DNA of 16,812 nt from positions 1-16,812 of the forward strand of contig JANQKH010000541.1 in assembly GCA_028281215.1 (NCBI GenBank), written 5' to 3'. The stretch is from Phycisphaeraceae bacterium. GTDB lineage: Bacteria > Planctomycetota > Phycisphaerae > Phycisphaerales > Phycisphaeraceae. Positions 1-8,026 of the stretch are shown in pieces. The notes below the pieces were generated by a model. That model did not search any database. It was not told where the DNA came from and worked only from the letters and a program-made list of their open reading frames with translations. Position 1 is the stretch's first letter, and every line of letters begins with the position of its first letter. The position numbers were made by a program, and so were the translations under genes.

Positions 1-1098
1 CTTCACGTTCACCGGTATGCCCGTGCGAGCCGATTCGTATATCCCTTCGATGACCGCCAACGCCTGCCGCGCTTCGCGACCGTCGATCAACGGTCGTCGC
101 CCTTCATCAATTGCGTCAAGAAAATCGGCGATGTTATGTGTGTGATTGGCGTAGTCGATCGCCATCGGGTCCGACGCCCCTCCGCCGGACGATGACGCAC
201 CGATGAACGTGTTGCGAATCGTTTCGTCGTCATCCGTTTCATCACGAAACTGCCACGAGACCAATTGCTCTTCGTGCACCTCCGCCGTGCCGTCGCGCCC
301 GGCAATGTGCATACGCTGAAACGTGCCGGGATACATTGACGTGCAGCCAAGAATAACACCCAACGCGCCATTGCGATAGCGAAGCGCCGCGACGGCCGTG
401 TCTTCCACTTCAATCAACCTTTCATCGTGCCCGCGCTTGGCGGTGAAACCAACAATCTGCGACACCGGGTTTGTCCGATCGCCAGTTCCTTCACCGGCTT
501 CGGCGCGGATGGCGCTTTCGGCCACCCAGGTCACCGCGTCAACCGCGTGAATCGACTGGTTGATCAGCGCCCCACCGCCGTCCATCGCGATCGTGCCCTG
601 CCAGCGTTCGGGGCCGTAATAGGCATCGTCGCGCCACCACGGCACGTACGCATTGGCCGTCGCCAGTTTGCCGAACCGCCCTGCAGCCGCGGCGCGTTGC
701 ATGGTCTGTACGACGGGATTGAACCGCTGCGGAAAGATGCCGCCGAGCAAGACGCCGGCCTTGTCCGCGGCATCGATCATCTCATCCGCCCGTGCGGTGG
801 TGATTTCAATCGGTTTCTCCACCAACACATGCACACCGTGTGCAATTGCCGACAACGCCGACGCCAGATGCGCCCCGCTCGGCGTGCAGATCGTCACCAC
901 ATCGGGCTTCGCGCCGGCGAGCATCGCGTCCACGTCGCCGAACCAATCACAATTGAAGTCGGCCGCAAACTTTCGCCCTTTGACCTCACCGCGACAAACA
1001 CCCGATACCACTTGCGCCCCTTCAATCTCTGCAATGGCGCGAGCATGCATCTCCGCAATCGCCCCAACGCCGATGATGCCAATTCGATGTTCAGCCAT
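1..1098 (-). CDS. Gfo/Idh/MocA family NAD(P)-dependent oxidoreductase, 3' end cut by window edge
   Basis: An open frame of 366 codons runs from ATG at 1098 to the left edge without a stop, so the C-terminus is missing. The N-terminus is a Rossmann nucleotide-binding fold beginning RIGIIGVGAIAEMHA (about residues 5-19). The family's EKP motif is at 94-96, with K95 the expected catalytic lysine. The C-terminal alpha/beta domain contains GGGALINQSIHAVD (174-187), which carries the conserved His184 and Asp187. Members usually oxidise or reduce sugars, inositols or related polyols with bound NAD(P); the substrate cannot be read from this sequence. The start is supported by GGAAG four bases upstream of the ATG. 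The upstream YhhQ-type transporter gene ends 18 bp before it on the same strand, so the two are probably co-transcribed, although no functional link is obvious. The family call is secure; the substrate is unknown. Confidence 0.95.
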   Translation of the reverse strand, partial: MAEHRIGIIGVGAIAEMHARAIAEIEGAQVVSGVCRGEVKGRKFAADFNCDWFGDVDAMLAGAKPDVVTICTPSGAHLASALSAIAHGVHVLVEKPIEITTARADEMIDAADKAGVLLGGIFPQRFNPVVQTMQRAAAAGRFGKLATANAYVPWWRDDAYYGPERWQGTIAMDGGGALINQSIHAVDAVTWVAESAIRAEAGEGTGDRTNPVSQIVGFTAKRGHDERLIEVEDTAVAALRYRNGALGVILGCTSMYPGTFQRMHIAGRDGTAEVHEEQLVSWQFRDETDDDETIRNTFIGASSSGGGASDPMAIDYANHTHNIADFLDAIDEGRRPLIDGREARQALAVIEGIYESARTGIPVNVK

Positions 1099-1116
1099 GA
1101 TGCTTCCGACACTCCG

Positions 1117-2007
1117 TCAAACGGGATTCGATTCAATTCCAGACTCTTCCGCATCCGCCCAGTGTTCGGTTGTTGGATCGATGCGCAAGTAGGGTTTCAA
1201 AACGGCGACAAAAAGATAAATCAACGGCGTATCAATCAACGCCGCCAGGAACTTGAATACATAGCCGGCGAGGATGAAAGTGACGATCAACTGAAACCAC
1301 ACAGGTTGATTTGGGTTCAACGGCAAACCCTTGGAGGTCGCGAAATGTGTAATCAGAATCACCGCGACCGTGTCGACAATTTGACTGATCATGGTCGAGC
1401 CATTGTTGCGAAGCCACAAGTGTTTACCTCTGGTCAGTTTCTTCCAGAAGTGAAACACATAAACATCACAGAATTGGGCCGCCAGATAGGCAACCATCGA
1501 AGCCCCAACCGCGCCAAACGTCAACGCACGGACTTCGTAGAACAGCGGCAATCGGTTTGCACCATCACGTGCTACTTCACCTGTGACTGGGTCAAGCGAT
1601 TCAAATCCTGGAAGCAATCCGCCAATCCATAACACAACGACCACCCAGATGTTGAGCATCAACCCAACGAAGACAACCCAATTCGCGCGACGACGCCCGT
1701 AAAACTCGCTGATCAGGTCGGTGCACAGAAAGGTGACCGGATAGGGAAGCACACCAACCGCCACTGCGAATACAAGCGACCACTGATCCGGCTGACCTTT
1801 ATTGATGACGATTTCAAACAGTTTGATAAATCGCGTGATCCCCAGAATATTGAGGATCGCCAGCGTCCCCAGGAACAAACCGGCAAGCACGAGAAACACA
1901 CGCTCACGACGTTCGTGCAAATCCGCCGCGGAAATTGCCGGCAGGTGACCGAATGGGTCGCCCTTCGTGGGGTTTTTCACTGCATTGCTCAACCGCAGCC
2001 CTTTCAA
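1117..2007 (-). CDS. yhhQ: VUT/YhhQ family queuosine-precursor transporter
   Basis: Inner-membrane protein of about 296 residues with roughly six hydrophobic segments, matching the PF02592 (VUT_1, COG1738) family. E. coli YhhQ in this family takes up 7-cyano-7-deazaguanine/7-aminomethyl-7-deazaguanine for tRNA queuosine synthesis. Diagnostic stretches are PYPVTFLCTDLISEFYGRRR (about 89-107) and, at about 174-213, the Q-x-x-D-V segment followed by LWLRNNGSTMISQIVDT. No queuosine biosynthesis genes are visible nearby. The start is uncertain. The frame opens with TTG at 2007, and an in-frame GTG at 1980 would remove nine residues; neither has a good Shine-Dalgarno sequence. All membrane segments lie downstream of both. 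The gene is divergent from the hypothetical gene at 2138 and 18 bp upstream of the Gfo/Idh/MocA gene. The N-terminal 35 or so residues are polar and charged, hence probably cytoplasmic. Confidence 0.9.
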   Translation of the reverse strand: MKGLRLSNAVKNPTKGDPFGHLPAISAADLHERRERVFLVLAGLFLGTLAILNILGITRFIKLFEIVINKGQPDQWSLVFAVAVGVLPYPVTFLCTDLISEFYGRRRANWVVFVGLMLNIWVVVVLWIGGLLPGFESLDPVTGEVARDGANRLPLFYEVRALTFGAVGASMVAYLAAQFCDVYVFHFWKKLTRGKHLWLRNNGSTMISQIVDTVAVILITHFATSKGLPLNPNQPVWFQLIVTFILAGYVFKFLAALIDTPLIYLFVAVLKPYLRIDPTTEHWADAEESGIESNPV

Positions 2008-2137
2008 TGCGTGCGACCGGGCTTGGCATGGTAACCATCTGGGAAAAGACCAGCCAAAGTGTCGGCGTTCGCAGCCGCGCCATCGCTTCGATATAGTGGA
2101 ACGGTTTTATTCCTCTGCCCGATTCAGGAATCCGCCC

Positions 2138-2821
2138 ATGACCGCCTTTGCCAACAATATGTACGACGGCGACGCCGACCAGATGATGTCCGGCCTCGAC
2201 CCTGCCGACTGCATCACCGTTCTGCCGGATGCGAAGGACCCAAAGGTCGCCGACGCCGACCGGCGCATTCGCATCATGTGGGGGCAATACCTGCTCGATG
2301 ACCTGCTGCACGACCATTACAACAGTCTTGTCTGCGCGGTTAATGCTCATGACAACAGTCACGGCATCATCACCCAACTGGCGGAACTGCTGCCAACCAG
2401 CCAATGGCACGAGGATTCGATCACACGTCACGCCAAGCATTTTGTGCAGCCGCATCACGTCACGGTCGTGAAGTACGACATGGATACGGTTGAAGTCCTC
2501 GCGTTGTTGAGGCCGAGTGAGCATGATCACCTTACGGTGGACGATTTGGCCGAAGGGTTCTCGATTGTTTCAGAAATGATCGAGCGTAAACCACATCGCA
2601 AACCTTGCGCGACGGTCAGCTTCATCGGCGCCCACGCCAACAAACTCGTGAACGCCCAAGGCGGAGAACCGTCCTTCGAATCCGTACTCCGGACCATGTA
2701 CGAAGGCGGTTTCACCGGCGACGTCTATCCCGCCACCTACATGTGGGAGAGTTCCGCGCCGGTCTTCGCCCGGTATCCGTTCCCCGAATCGATCGAACGC
2801 ATGAGATCCGGCGGGTTCTAA
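2138..2821 (+). CDS. Conserved-looking hypothetical protein, 227 aa
   Basis: I do not recognise this family. The ATG at 2138 is preceded by AGGAA at 2126-2130 with seven bases of spacing, which decides the start; the frame is open further upstream but there it overlaps the divergent transporter gene. The protein is soluble, with no signal peptide or membrane segment, and is acidic and rich in histidine. Distinctive stretches are AVNAHDNSHGIITQLAELL (about 67-85), a His-rich middle with two HH/HDH clusters, and a C-terminal block from FIGAHANKL to FESVLRTMYEGGFTGDVYP and a WE pair. Those His, Asp and Trp residues could form a metal or active site, but that is speculation. The coding call rests on the Shine-Dalgarno sequence, the sensible composition and the clean fit between neighbours. 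The gene is convergent with the CorA gene. Confidence 0.8.
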   Translation: MTAFANNMYDGDADQMMSGLDPADCITVLPDAKDPKVADADRRIRIMWGQYLLDDLLHDHYNSLVCAVNAHDNSHGIITQLAELLPTSQWHEDSITRHAKHFVQPHHVTVVKYDMDTVEVLALLRPSEHDHLTVDDLAEGFSIVSEMIERKPHRKPCATVSFIGAHANKLVNAQGGEPSFESVLRTMYEGGFTGDVYPATYMWESSAPVFARYPFPESIERMRSGGF

Positions 2822-2878
2822 ACAGCCTCCTTTGCGATGCTGTTTACTCAGTTCATGTGGCCCCGACTGGTTCCAGTC
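2819..2878. terminator. Two small hairpins between convergent genes, possible bidirectional terminator
   Basis: The first hairpin has a perfect 8-bp stem TAAACAGC (2819-2826, starting in the stop codon) / GCTGTTTA (2839-2846) with a 12-base loop. The second has GACTGG (2865-2870) / CCAGTC (2873-2878), followed on the plus strand by TTT. They fill the 65-bp gap between the convergent hypothetical and corA genes, where a shared terminator is expected. Neither is followed by a strong T-run in either direction, so the call is tentative. Confidence 0.4.
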
Positions 2879-2886
2879 TTTGCGTT

Positions 2887-3909
2887 CTAGAGCAGTTTCA
2901 TCCGCCGCATCAGAATCGTCACCCCGGTCACCATCATCGCGGCAAGAACCCAGAAGAAGATATAACCGCCCGGCCATTTCACCTCCGGCATGGCTTCAAA
3001 GTTCATCCCGTAAAGCCCGCACAGAAACATCAGTGGCAGGAAGATCATGTTCACTGCAGTCAGTTTGTTGACACCTTGATTCGTGCGGTACGCCACCATC
3101 GACATATGCAGGTTCAATGAATCCGCGAGCGCCTCCCGCGCGGACAGAATGTCCTGAAGCGTGCGTTCGATCGTCGCGATCATGTTGACCAACACATCCT
3201 GCGTGGCCGACGAGATGAACGCATTCTTGCGCGTACAGAGTTCGGCGAGCACGGTGGCCGCCGGCCGCAACACGCCGCGAAACTCCATCAGGTCGTTGTT
3301 GGTATGCGCAACGCGGGCAAATACACTCGCTTCGATACCGCCCATCAGTTGTTGCTGAATGTCGCGTACGGTGTTCTCAAACTGATGCTCCACTTCGTTG
3401 AAACTGTCCATCAAGCTGTCCCACAATTCATAAATGAGAAAACTCGGCGTCTGCGCATACAGCCGAAAGTCCTGCTGGTAGTCACGCATCACCTTGTCCA
3501 GCAATTCAATCGGCCCGCGATGAAGTGTCATCATGTAACGCTCGCCCAGGATCACATCCAGCCGTTGCTGCATCAGGTCGCCATCCCGAAACGCACAACC
3601 GGCAAGTACGAGATGCCAGTGATCGGCGTACCGCGAACAACGTGTTTCCGGCTCCCCACTCAAAGCCTCGTTGATCGCCTGTGGGTTGAGTAATTCCAAT
3701 TTCCGCAACGCCGAATAGGCCGCGCCGGCGTCGGTGATCTCCACGTCGATCCACACGTATTGCCCCCGCTCCTGCGCCGCCGCAACCTCCGACAGATTCA
3801 ACACTGTTTCCTTCTTCGTCTCGAAATCCAACCCCACCGCCCGGGTGCGGAAACCGGCTTCCGTTTGAACATAGTCATCAAAGTAGGCGGGCTGACCGGG
3901 TTGGTTCAC
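2887..3909 (-). CDS. corA: CorA family divalent cation (Mg2+/Co2+) transporter
   Basis: 340-aa member of the CorA/Mrs2/Alr1 family (PF01544), a pentameric inner-membrane channel for Mg2+ and related cations. The large N-terminal cytoplasmic domain (about 1-280) ends in the long pore helix. Membrane segment 1 (about 284-303) finishes in the signature YGMN (GMN at 301-303). A short periplasmic loop FEAMPEVKWPGG carries the MPE element, and membrane segment 2 (about 313-334) ends in the basic tail RRMKLL. Length and topology are normal for the family. Translation starts at GTG 3909, with AGGAG seven bases upstream. The gene is divergent from the SGNH hydrolase gene across a 58-bp gap and convergent with the hypothetical gene at 2138. 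No Mg-responsive leader can fit in the short 5' gap. ZntB-like zinc export is an alternative function that sequence motifs alone do not exclude. Confidence 0.95.
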   Translation of the reverse strand: MNQPGQPAYFDDYVQTEAGFRTRAVGLDFETKKETVLNLSEVAAAQERGQYVWIDVEITDAGAAYSALRKLELLNPQAINEALSGEPETRCSRYADHWHLVLAGCAFRDGDLMQQRLDVILGERYMMTLHRGPIELLDKVMRDYQQDFRLYAQTPSFLIYELWDSLMDSFNEVEHQFENTVRDIQQQLMGGIEASVFARVAHTNNDLMEFRGVLRPAATVLAELCTRKNAFISSATQDVLVNMIATIERTLQDILSAREALADSLNLHMSMVAYRTNQGVNKLTAVNMIFLPLMFLCGLYGMNFEAMPEVKWPGGYIFFWVLAAMMVTGVTILMRRMKLL

Positions 3910-3967
3910 GGGTAGACTCCTGGATCATCGGCTTTGGGCAAGGCGTCGCAAAGGTACAATACCAGTC

Positions 3968-5461
3968 GTGACCTCAACAAATCCCCTGCCTCCACCAAAA
4001 CGCAGACGCCGGCGATGGTTGGCCGTCCTGTTCGGCCTCTTGCTGATCGCATGCGCTGAGTTGCTCTGCATCGCATTCGATTGGGGCGCCCCGTCGCTCG
4101 ACGACGACCCTTTCATCCACTTTGAATCGGTCCGCCCGCTGTTCGCGTTGAATGAAACGGGTGACGAATACGAAATCGCCGCCGATCGACGCCGATATTT
4201 TGCCGACGATCGGTTCGCCACCGTTAAAACAGATGCAACCTTTCGCGCCTTTTGTCTCGGCGGCTCCACCGTGCAGGGGCGACCCTACTCGGTCGACACA
4301 TCTTTCACCACGTGGCTGGAAATGACGTTGCAAACCGCGGCGCCGAACCGCAACTGGGAAATCGTCAACGCCGGCGGCGTTTCCTACGCCAGTTATCGCC
4401 TCGTACCCATCCTGCGCGAATGCCTTGAACATGATCCCGATCTGATCATTCTCTGCACCGGCCACAACGAATTCCTCGAGGACCGCACCTACGCGCCGAT
4501 CCGCGAGCAGCCACCGGTGGTTCAAGTTGCACAGAACACCATCGGCCGACTGCGCACTTACCGGTTGACCCACCGCTTGCTCGCCAATCTCACTGGACGC
4601 GACGACGCGCTGCCACAACGACCCACACTGAACACGGAAGTCACCGCACGACTGGACTTCAAGGCGGGCATCGATGCCTACCAACGTGATCCACAATGGC
4701 GCGCCGACGTCGTGGCGCACTATGAACAGAACCTGCGCCGCATGATCGCCATGTGCGAAGCCCGCGGCGTGCCTGTTTTGCTGATGCGCCCGCCGGCCAA
4801 CCTGGCCGACTGTCCGCCGTTCAAGTCGCAGCATCGCAACGGTTTGACCGAAGCCGAGTTGAAGCAATGGCGCACGTTGATGGACAAAGCGCACAGTCTC
4901 GTCTTCATCCAACCGGTCGAAGCGATTCCGTTTTACGAGCAGGCGTTGGAAATTGATCCACAATTCGCACTGACGCACTTCATGCTCGGCAAGTGCTACC
5001 AGGCCGCTGGCGCCGGCGCCGCCGCGCGGGATGCGTTCATCACGGCGCGGGATCTTGACGTTTGTCCACTGCGCATGCCGGTTGAACTCAACGAGGCGCT
5101 GGCCCGCGTCGCCGAACAGACGCGCACGCCAACGGTCGATGCGTTCGAGTTGCTCGAACCCGAATGCCCCGGCGCGATCCTTGGATTGGCAATTCTCGAT
5201 GATCACATTCACCCGAACTTTCACGGCCATCAGTTGATCGCCGACGCGTTGTTCCATGAAATGCAACGCCAGAACTGGATTGCCATCCGAACGGACGACT
5301 GGCGGGACCGTCAACGCGCCGTGTTTCAGTCGCATCTCGACGCGTTGCCCGAAGCCTACTATCTGCGCGGTCGACGAACCCTCATCGCCCTCGAAGGCTG
5401 GGCGCGCGGGCGCGTCGAGCAACCCGCCTGGCAATCGTCGTCCGCCGTCACCGATGAATGA
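3968..5461 (+). CDS. Membrane-anchored SGNH/GDSL hydrolase with TPR-like insertion
   Basis: 497-aa protein with a basic N-terminus (KRRRRR at 11-16) and one hydrophobic helix (about 17-36), so it is probably anchored with the rest outside the cytoplasm. All four SGNH blocks are visible: LGGSTVQG (Ser100, nucleophile), NAGGVSYASYR (Gly of block II, about 136-137), ILCTGHNEF (Asn167, block III) and DDHIHPN (Asp412, His415, block V). Such enzymes are serine esterases or O-acyl (for example acetyl) hydrolases or transferases acting on sugars or lipids; the substrate here is unknown. Between blocks III and V, at about 310-365, lies a TPR-like helical hairpin (AIPFYEQALEIDPQFALTHF, then GKCYQAAGAGAAARDAF). 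Start codon GTG 3968 keeps the basic/hydrophobic anchor intact; its ribosome site (AAAGG, 13 bases away) is poor. The gene is divergent from corA and convergent with the cyclophilin gene. Confidence 0.9.
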   Translation: MTSTNPLPPPKRRRRRWLAVLFGLLLIACAELLCIAFDWGAPSLDDDPFIHFESVRPLFALNETGDEYEIAADRRRYFADDRFATVKTDATFRAFCLGGSTVQGRPYSVDTSFTTWLEMTLQTAAPNRNWEIVNAGGVSYASYRLVPILRECLEHDPDLIILCTGHNEFLEDRTYAPIREQPPVVQVAQNTIGRLRTYRLTHRLLANLTGRDDALPQRPTLNTEVTARLDFKAGIDAYQRDPQWRADVVAHYEQNLRRMIAMCEARGVPVLLMRPPANLADCPPFKSQHRNGLTEAELKQWRTLMDKAHSLVFIQPVEAIPFYEQALEIDPQFALTHFMLGKCYQAAGAGAAARDAFITARDLDVCPLRMPVELNEALARVAEQTRTPTVDAFELLEPECPGAILGLAILDDHIHPNFHGHQLIADALFHEMQRQNWIAIRTDDWRDRQRAVFQSHLDALPEAYYLRGRRTLIALEGWARGRVEQPAWQSSSAVTDE

Positions 5462-5514
5462 TTCACATCGTCGGCGGACATGGGTGCTCCCCCTATTTGT
5501 CCCCCTGCTTTTCC

Positions 5515-6222
5515 TCACTTCTTCGCCTTCACTTCAATCGTCGTCTTCTTCATCACCAACGGTTTGATCGTCTGCCCCGTACGGGTGCCGAATTTCTCCA
5601 GTGTCCGCACCACTTCACGACCATCTGACACTTCACCAAAGATCGTGTGTTTGCCGTCCAGCCACGGCGTCGGCACAAATGTCAAAAAGAACTGACTGCC
5701 GTCGGTGTTCGGACCCGCGTTCGCCATGCTCAAAAGGAACGGCCGATCGTGTTTCACTTTCGGATCAAACTCGCCAGCGTACTTGTAACCCGGACTGCCG
5801 TTGCCCCGGCCGAACGGACAACCACCCTGCGCCATGAACCGTGTGATCACGCGATGGAAAATCAACTCGTCATAAAAACCCAAACGCGAAAGATAAATCG
5901 TGCTCGACACGTGCATCGGCGCGACCTTCGGCATCAGCTTCACCTTGATCGTGCCCTTGTTCGTCTCAATCACCCAGAAGTAATCGTGCTTGTCACTGAA
6001 CGTCGCCTTCGGGGGCTTGGGCAGTTTTGATTTCCATCCCGAGTTTTCCAGATCGATTTTGCCCGCCTTCTTCTGCTCAGCGATGAACTTGTCAATCGCG
6101 GCAACGGCCTTGTCCGCAGCCGTGGCTTTACTGCTGGAGCCTTCCTTCTCCCCGGCATGGATCGCAACCGCACCGGTCAACAACGAAACGACGAGAACGA
6201 AAACAACGTTGAATCGAAACAT
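5515..6222 (-). CDS. Secreted cyclophilin-type peptidyl-prolyl cis-trans isomerase
   Basis: 235-aa protein from ATG 6222, chosen because GGGAGG lies just upstream and because it begins a clean signal peptide (MFRFNVVFVLVVSLLTGAVAI, likely cleaved after AIHA at residue 23). A linker rich in Lys and Ala (24-75) precedes the cyclophilin domain (about 82-232). The domain shows FHRV (122-125), FMAQGG (129-134), NTDGSQFFLT (172-181) and WLDGKHTIFG (187-196), which together carry the catalytic Arg and the proline-binding pocket residues of PF00160. It should catalyse proline isomerisation in exported proteins in the periplasm. The gene lies 77 bp downstream of the histidine-motif membrane protein on the same strand, so co-transcription is possible but not shown. 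The 53-bp gap to the convergent SGNH gene holds no clear hairpin. Confidence 0.95.
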   Translation of the reverse strand: MFRFNVVFVLVVSLLTGAVAIHAGEKEGSSSKATAADKAVAAIDKFIAEQKKAGKIDLENSGWKSKLPKPPKATFSDKHDYFWVIETNKGTIKVKLMPKVAPMHVSSTIYLSRLGFYDELIFHRVITRFMAQGGCPFGRGNGSPGYKYAGEFDPKVKHDRPFLLSMANAGPNTDGSQFFLTFVPTPWLDGKHTIFGEVSDGREVVRTLEKFGTRTGQTIKPLVMKKTTIEVKAKK

Positions 6223-6299
6223 GGAAACCTCCCTGTGACTTTGATGAAACATCCTATGCATGAAACGTCGTCATGACGCCTCCGGTTCAAATCCGCAAA

Positions 6300-7568
6300 T
6301 CATGCGGACTGTTTTTCGAGCTTCAGATCCTCTTGCACATTTTTATCCTTGCTCGGCCGCCAGATGAACTGGTCGACGAAGTAATGGTGCATCAGCACGC
6401 CGAGGAACACGCCGTAGAACAGCTCGTTCATCGTCATGTAACCGGTCGCATCCGAGCCGTACAGATCCATGCTCTTTGAGCCAACCATCGGCACCCAGTT
6501 GGGGAAGCAACCGGGATTCACTTCGATGACACAACCGAGCAGGCCGAGCGTCAGACCCATGCCGACAGCACACATGACGTAGATTGGAAAACTCTTCCCA
6601 ATCTTCGCCGCCAGACCGTACTTCGCTTTCGCTTCGTCGCCGGCCTTTTCCATGCGGTTTTTTTGGTAATACCAGACAATCGCGTGGTACTGCACATCAT
6701 GGAAAATTGTCACACACGCGGAAAAGCCCAACACATGCAGTGTCGTCGACGACGGGTGATAGCAGACAAGCATATGCAGCGGAATCACGGCGAGCAGGAA
6801 GAGAATCTTCGGCACGTTCAACTTGCCGCCCCGCTGCCAGAGGACAATCTGCCGGGCGACCAACAACAGCAACGCACTGGCCGCGAGCACCAACGTACCC
6901 TGCACGACCAGCCACTCCCAGCCTTCGCCAACCTGGTACGGTGTACCCACCACCGCCAGGTCTTCCGCATGATCGGGATCCAACGTCGACATACCCAACG
7001 CCACCCGCGCGCCGTTGTTCGTCACCGCGAACGCCACGAACGGCGCGAATAAGCCGAGGTATATGATCCATTGATCGAGTCGGCGGTCGAGCATTTCGCC
7101 GTCGCCGTTCTTGCGCTTGTAGAGTGACATGATGCCGTAATGTTGGCGAACGACATGCCAGTAAGCCCAGATGCTCACAAACGCCACAAGCACCAGGTAA
7201 GGCTTCTTGAACCAAGTGATCCCTACGCTGTAAAGCCCGAATCCGATCAACACAAACAGCGGGCCGACCAGCAGGAGCAAAATACTGCCGAGCAACAAAC
7301 GCCGGCGGTTGACCATTTCTTCCTTGTCGAGGTACGTCCGCGAGTAGGTACCGAAAAAGTGCGGCGAATCAATAAACATGTACCAGACGAACCACACCGT
7401 CACCATGTTCATCGCCAACCCGGCATGCAGGAAGAACATGCCGTACCCCAGCAGCGCCGCCCCGATGAAGCAGAACAGGTCTGTCCACTTGCCAACAATC
7501 CAGTTGACGCTGACCCGTTCCGCCGCCGGCGTGACCACGGCTTCACTGTATGAATTGAGTTTCCCCAT
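6300..7568 (-). CDS. Multi-pass membrane protein with four histidine-rich motifs, function unknown
   Basis: 422-aa integral membrane protein with about eight to nine hydrophobic segments. The frame stays open far upstream to 8366, but the upstream part has no membrane or domain character; ATG 7568, with AAGGAA about nine bases before it, begins the coherent protein. Four motifs sit at membrane edges: FIDSPHFFGTY (65-75), YWHVVRQHYG (136-145), FHDVQYHAIVW (289-299) and HHYFVDQFIW (394-403). Further histidines are at 265, 271 and 278. The spacing of His and Asp (H-x4-H, H-x4-H, HH) is reminiscent of membrane di-iron or other metal-dependent lipid-modifying enzymes, but I cannot assign it to a named family; this is inference. 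The C-terminus is charged and cytoplasmic-like. The cyclophilin gene follows 77 bp downstream. The gene is divergent from the plus-strand gene at 8609 across an unusually long gap. Confidence 0.88.
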   Translation of the reverse strand: MGKLNSYSEAVVTPAAERVSVNWIVGKWTDLFCFIGAALLGYGMFFLHAGLAMNMVTVWFVWYMFIDSPHFFGTYSRTYLDKEEMVNRRRLLLGSILLLLVGPLFVLIGFGLYSVGITWFKKPYLVLVAFVSIWAYWHVVRQHYGIMSLYKRKNGDGEMLDRRLDQWIIYLGLFAPFVAFAVTNNGARVALGMSTLDPDHAEDLAVVGTPYQVGEGWEWLVVQGTLVLAASALLLLVARQIVLWQRGGKLNVPKILFLLAVIPLHMLVCYHPSSTTLHVLGFSACVTIFHDVQYHAIVWYYQKNRMEKAGDEAKAKYGLAAKIGKSFPIYVMCAVGMGLTLGLLGCVIEVNPGCFPNWVPMVGSKSMDLYGSDATGYMTMNELFYGVFLGVLMHHYFVDQFIWRPSKDKNVQEDLKLEKQSA

Positions 7569-7759
7569 GCGGAAAAGTTCCTTAACTGATCGCGTGGCCT
7601 GACCCGCCAGACCCGATGGAACGGAGCATTTTACCCGTTTCCAAACACCCTGCATGACCGGTCGTTCCCCGATTGTCAGTATGGGGGTGGTGAGCCGTGC
7701 GGCCGGAGCACGCAATGAATTGCAAGAGTGTGAATGAGTGCCACCGACAGCTTGTTTGC

Positions 7760-7946
7760 CAGCGTGTTGGCGGTCCGGACTTTGCACTGGCAGAGAAACC
7801 GTACGGGGCGACAGCCCAACTCCCAACCAGCCCGACGCGCCAGTGAAGGCAATTTCCCCCGGTGAAACTGCTGCAAATCGCGTCGCAGTGTGGAAGCGGC
7901 ATAGTCCTTGCGCTGGCAGGCAAGTTGCCCGTGGCGCCAGACAAGC
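7760..7946. repeat. Diverged direct repeat at 126-bp offset
   Basis: Segment 7760-7820 resembles 7886-7946 without gaps. By eye 27 of the 41 bases from 7780/7906 onward agree, including GCACTGGCAG versus GCGCTGGCAG. Similarity continues leftward through CAGCGTG versus CAGTGTG and GCGG, with about 12 of 21 agreeing. The offset of 126 is a multiple of three, so it could be an old in-frame duplication in a decayed gene, or a repeated structural or regulatory element. There are only two copies and they are strongly diverged, hence the modest confidence. Confidence 0.45.
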
Positions 7947-7987
7947 CGACCTCCACATTTCGTCGCGCACCGCGCGCACAAATGTGT

Positions 7988-7999
7988 ATGTCCGGACAT
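7988..7999. repeat. Perfect 12-bp palindrome ATGTCCGGACAT
   Basis: ATGTCCGGACAT is self-complementary over all 12 bases. It carries the TCCGGA core that recurs at 8076-8169, and the ATGTCC / GGACAT arms reappear at 8155-8169. A second perfect palindrome, GGGGTACCCC, follows at 8001-8010. It could be an operator half-pair for a dimeric regulator or part of a recombination or structural element; the protein partner is unknown. Confidence 0.6.
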
Positions 8000-8026
8000 G
8001 GGGGTACCCCAATCCTCCAGAAAATG

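Noticed and set aside
427..1632. 401-codon open frame on the plus strand
   Set aside because: It is antisense to the Gfo/Idh/MocA and YhhQ-type genes, both clearly recognisable.
3974..5518. 514-codon open frame on the minus strand
   Set aside because: It is antisense to the SGNH hydrolase, which has full catalytic motifs; the minus-strand translation is Arg/Gly/Val-rich without domains.
6269..6278. CGTCATGACG palindrome between the membrane protein and cyclophilin genes
   Set aside because: It is an isolated ten-base palindrome without T-run or repeat partners; likely chance.
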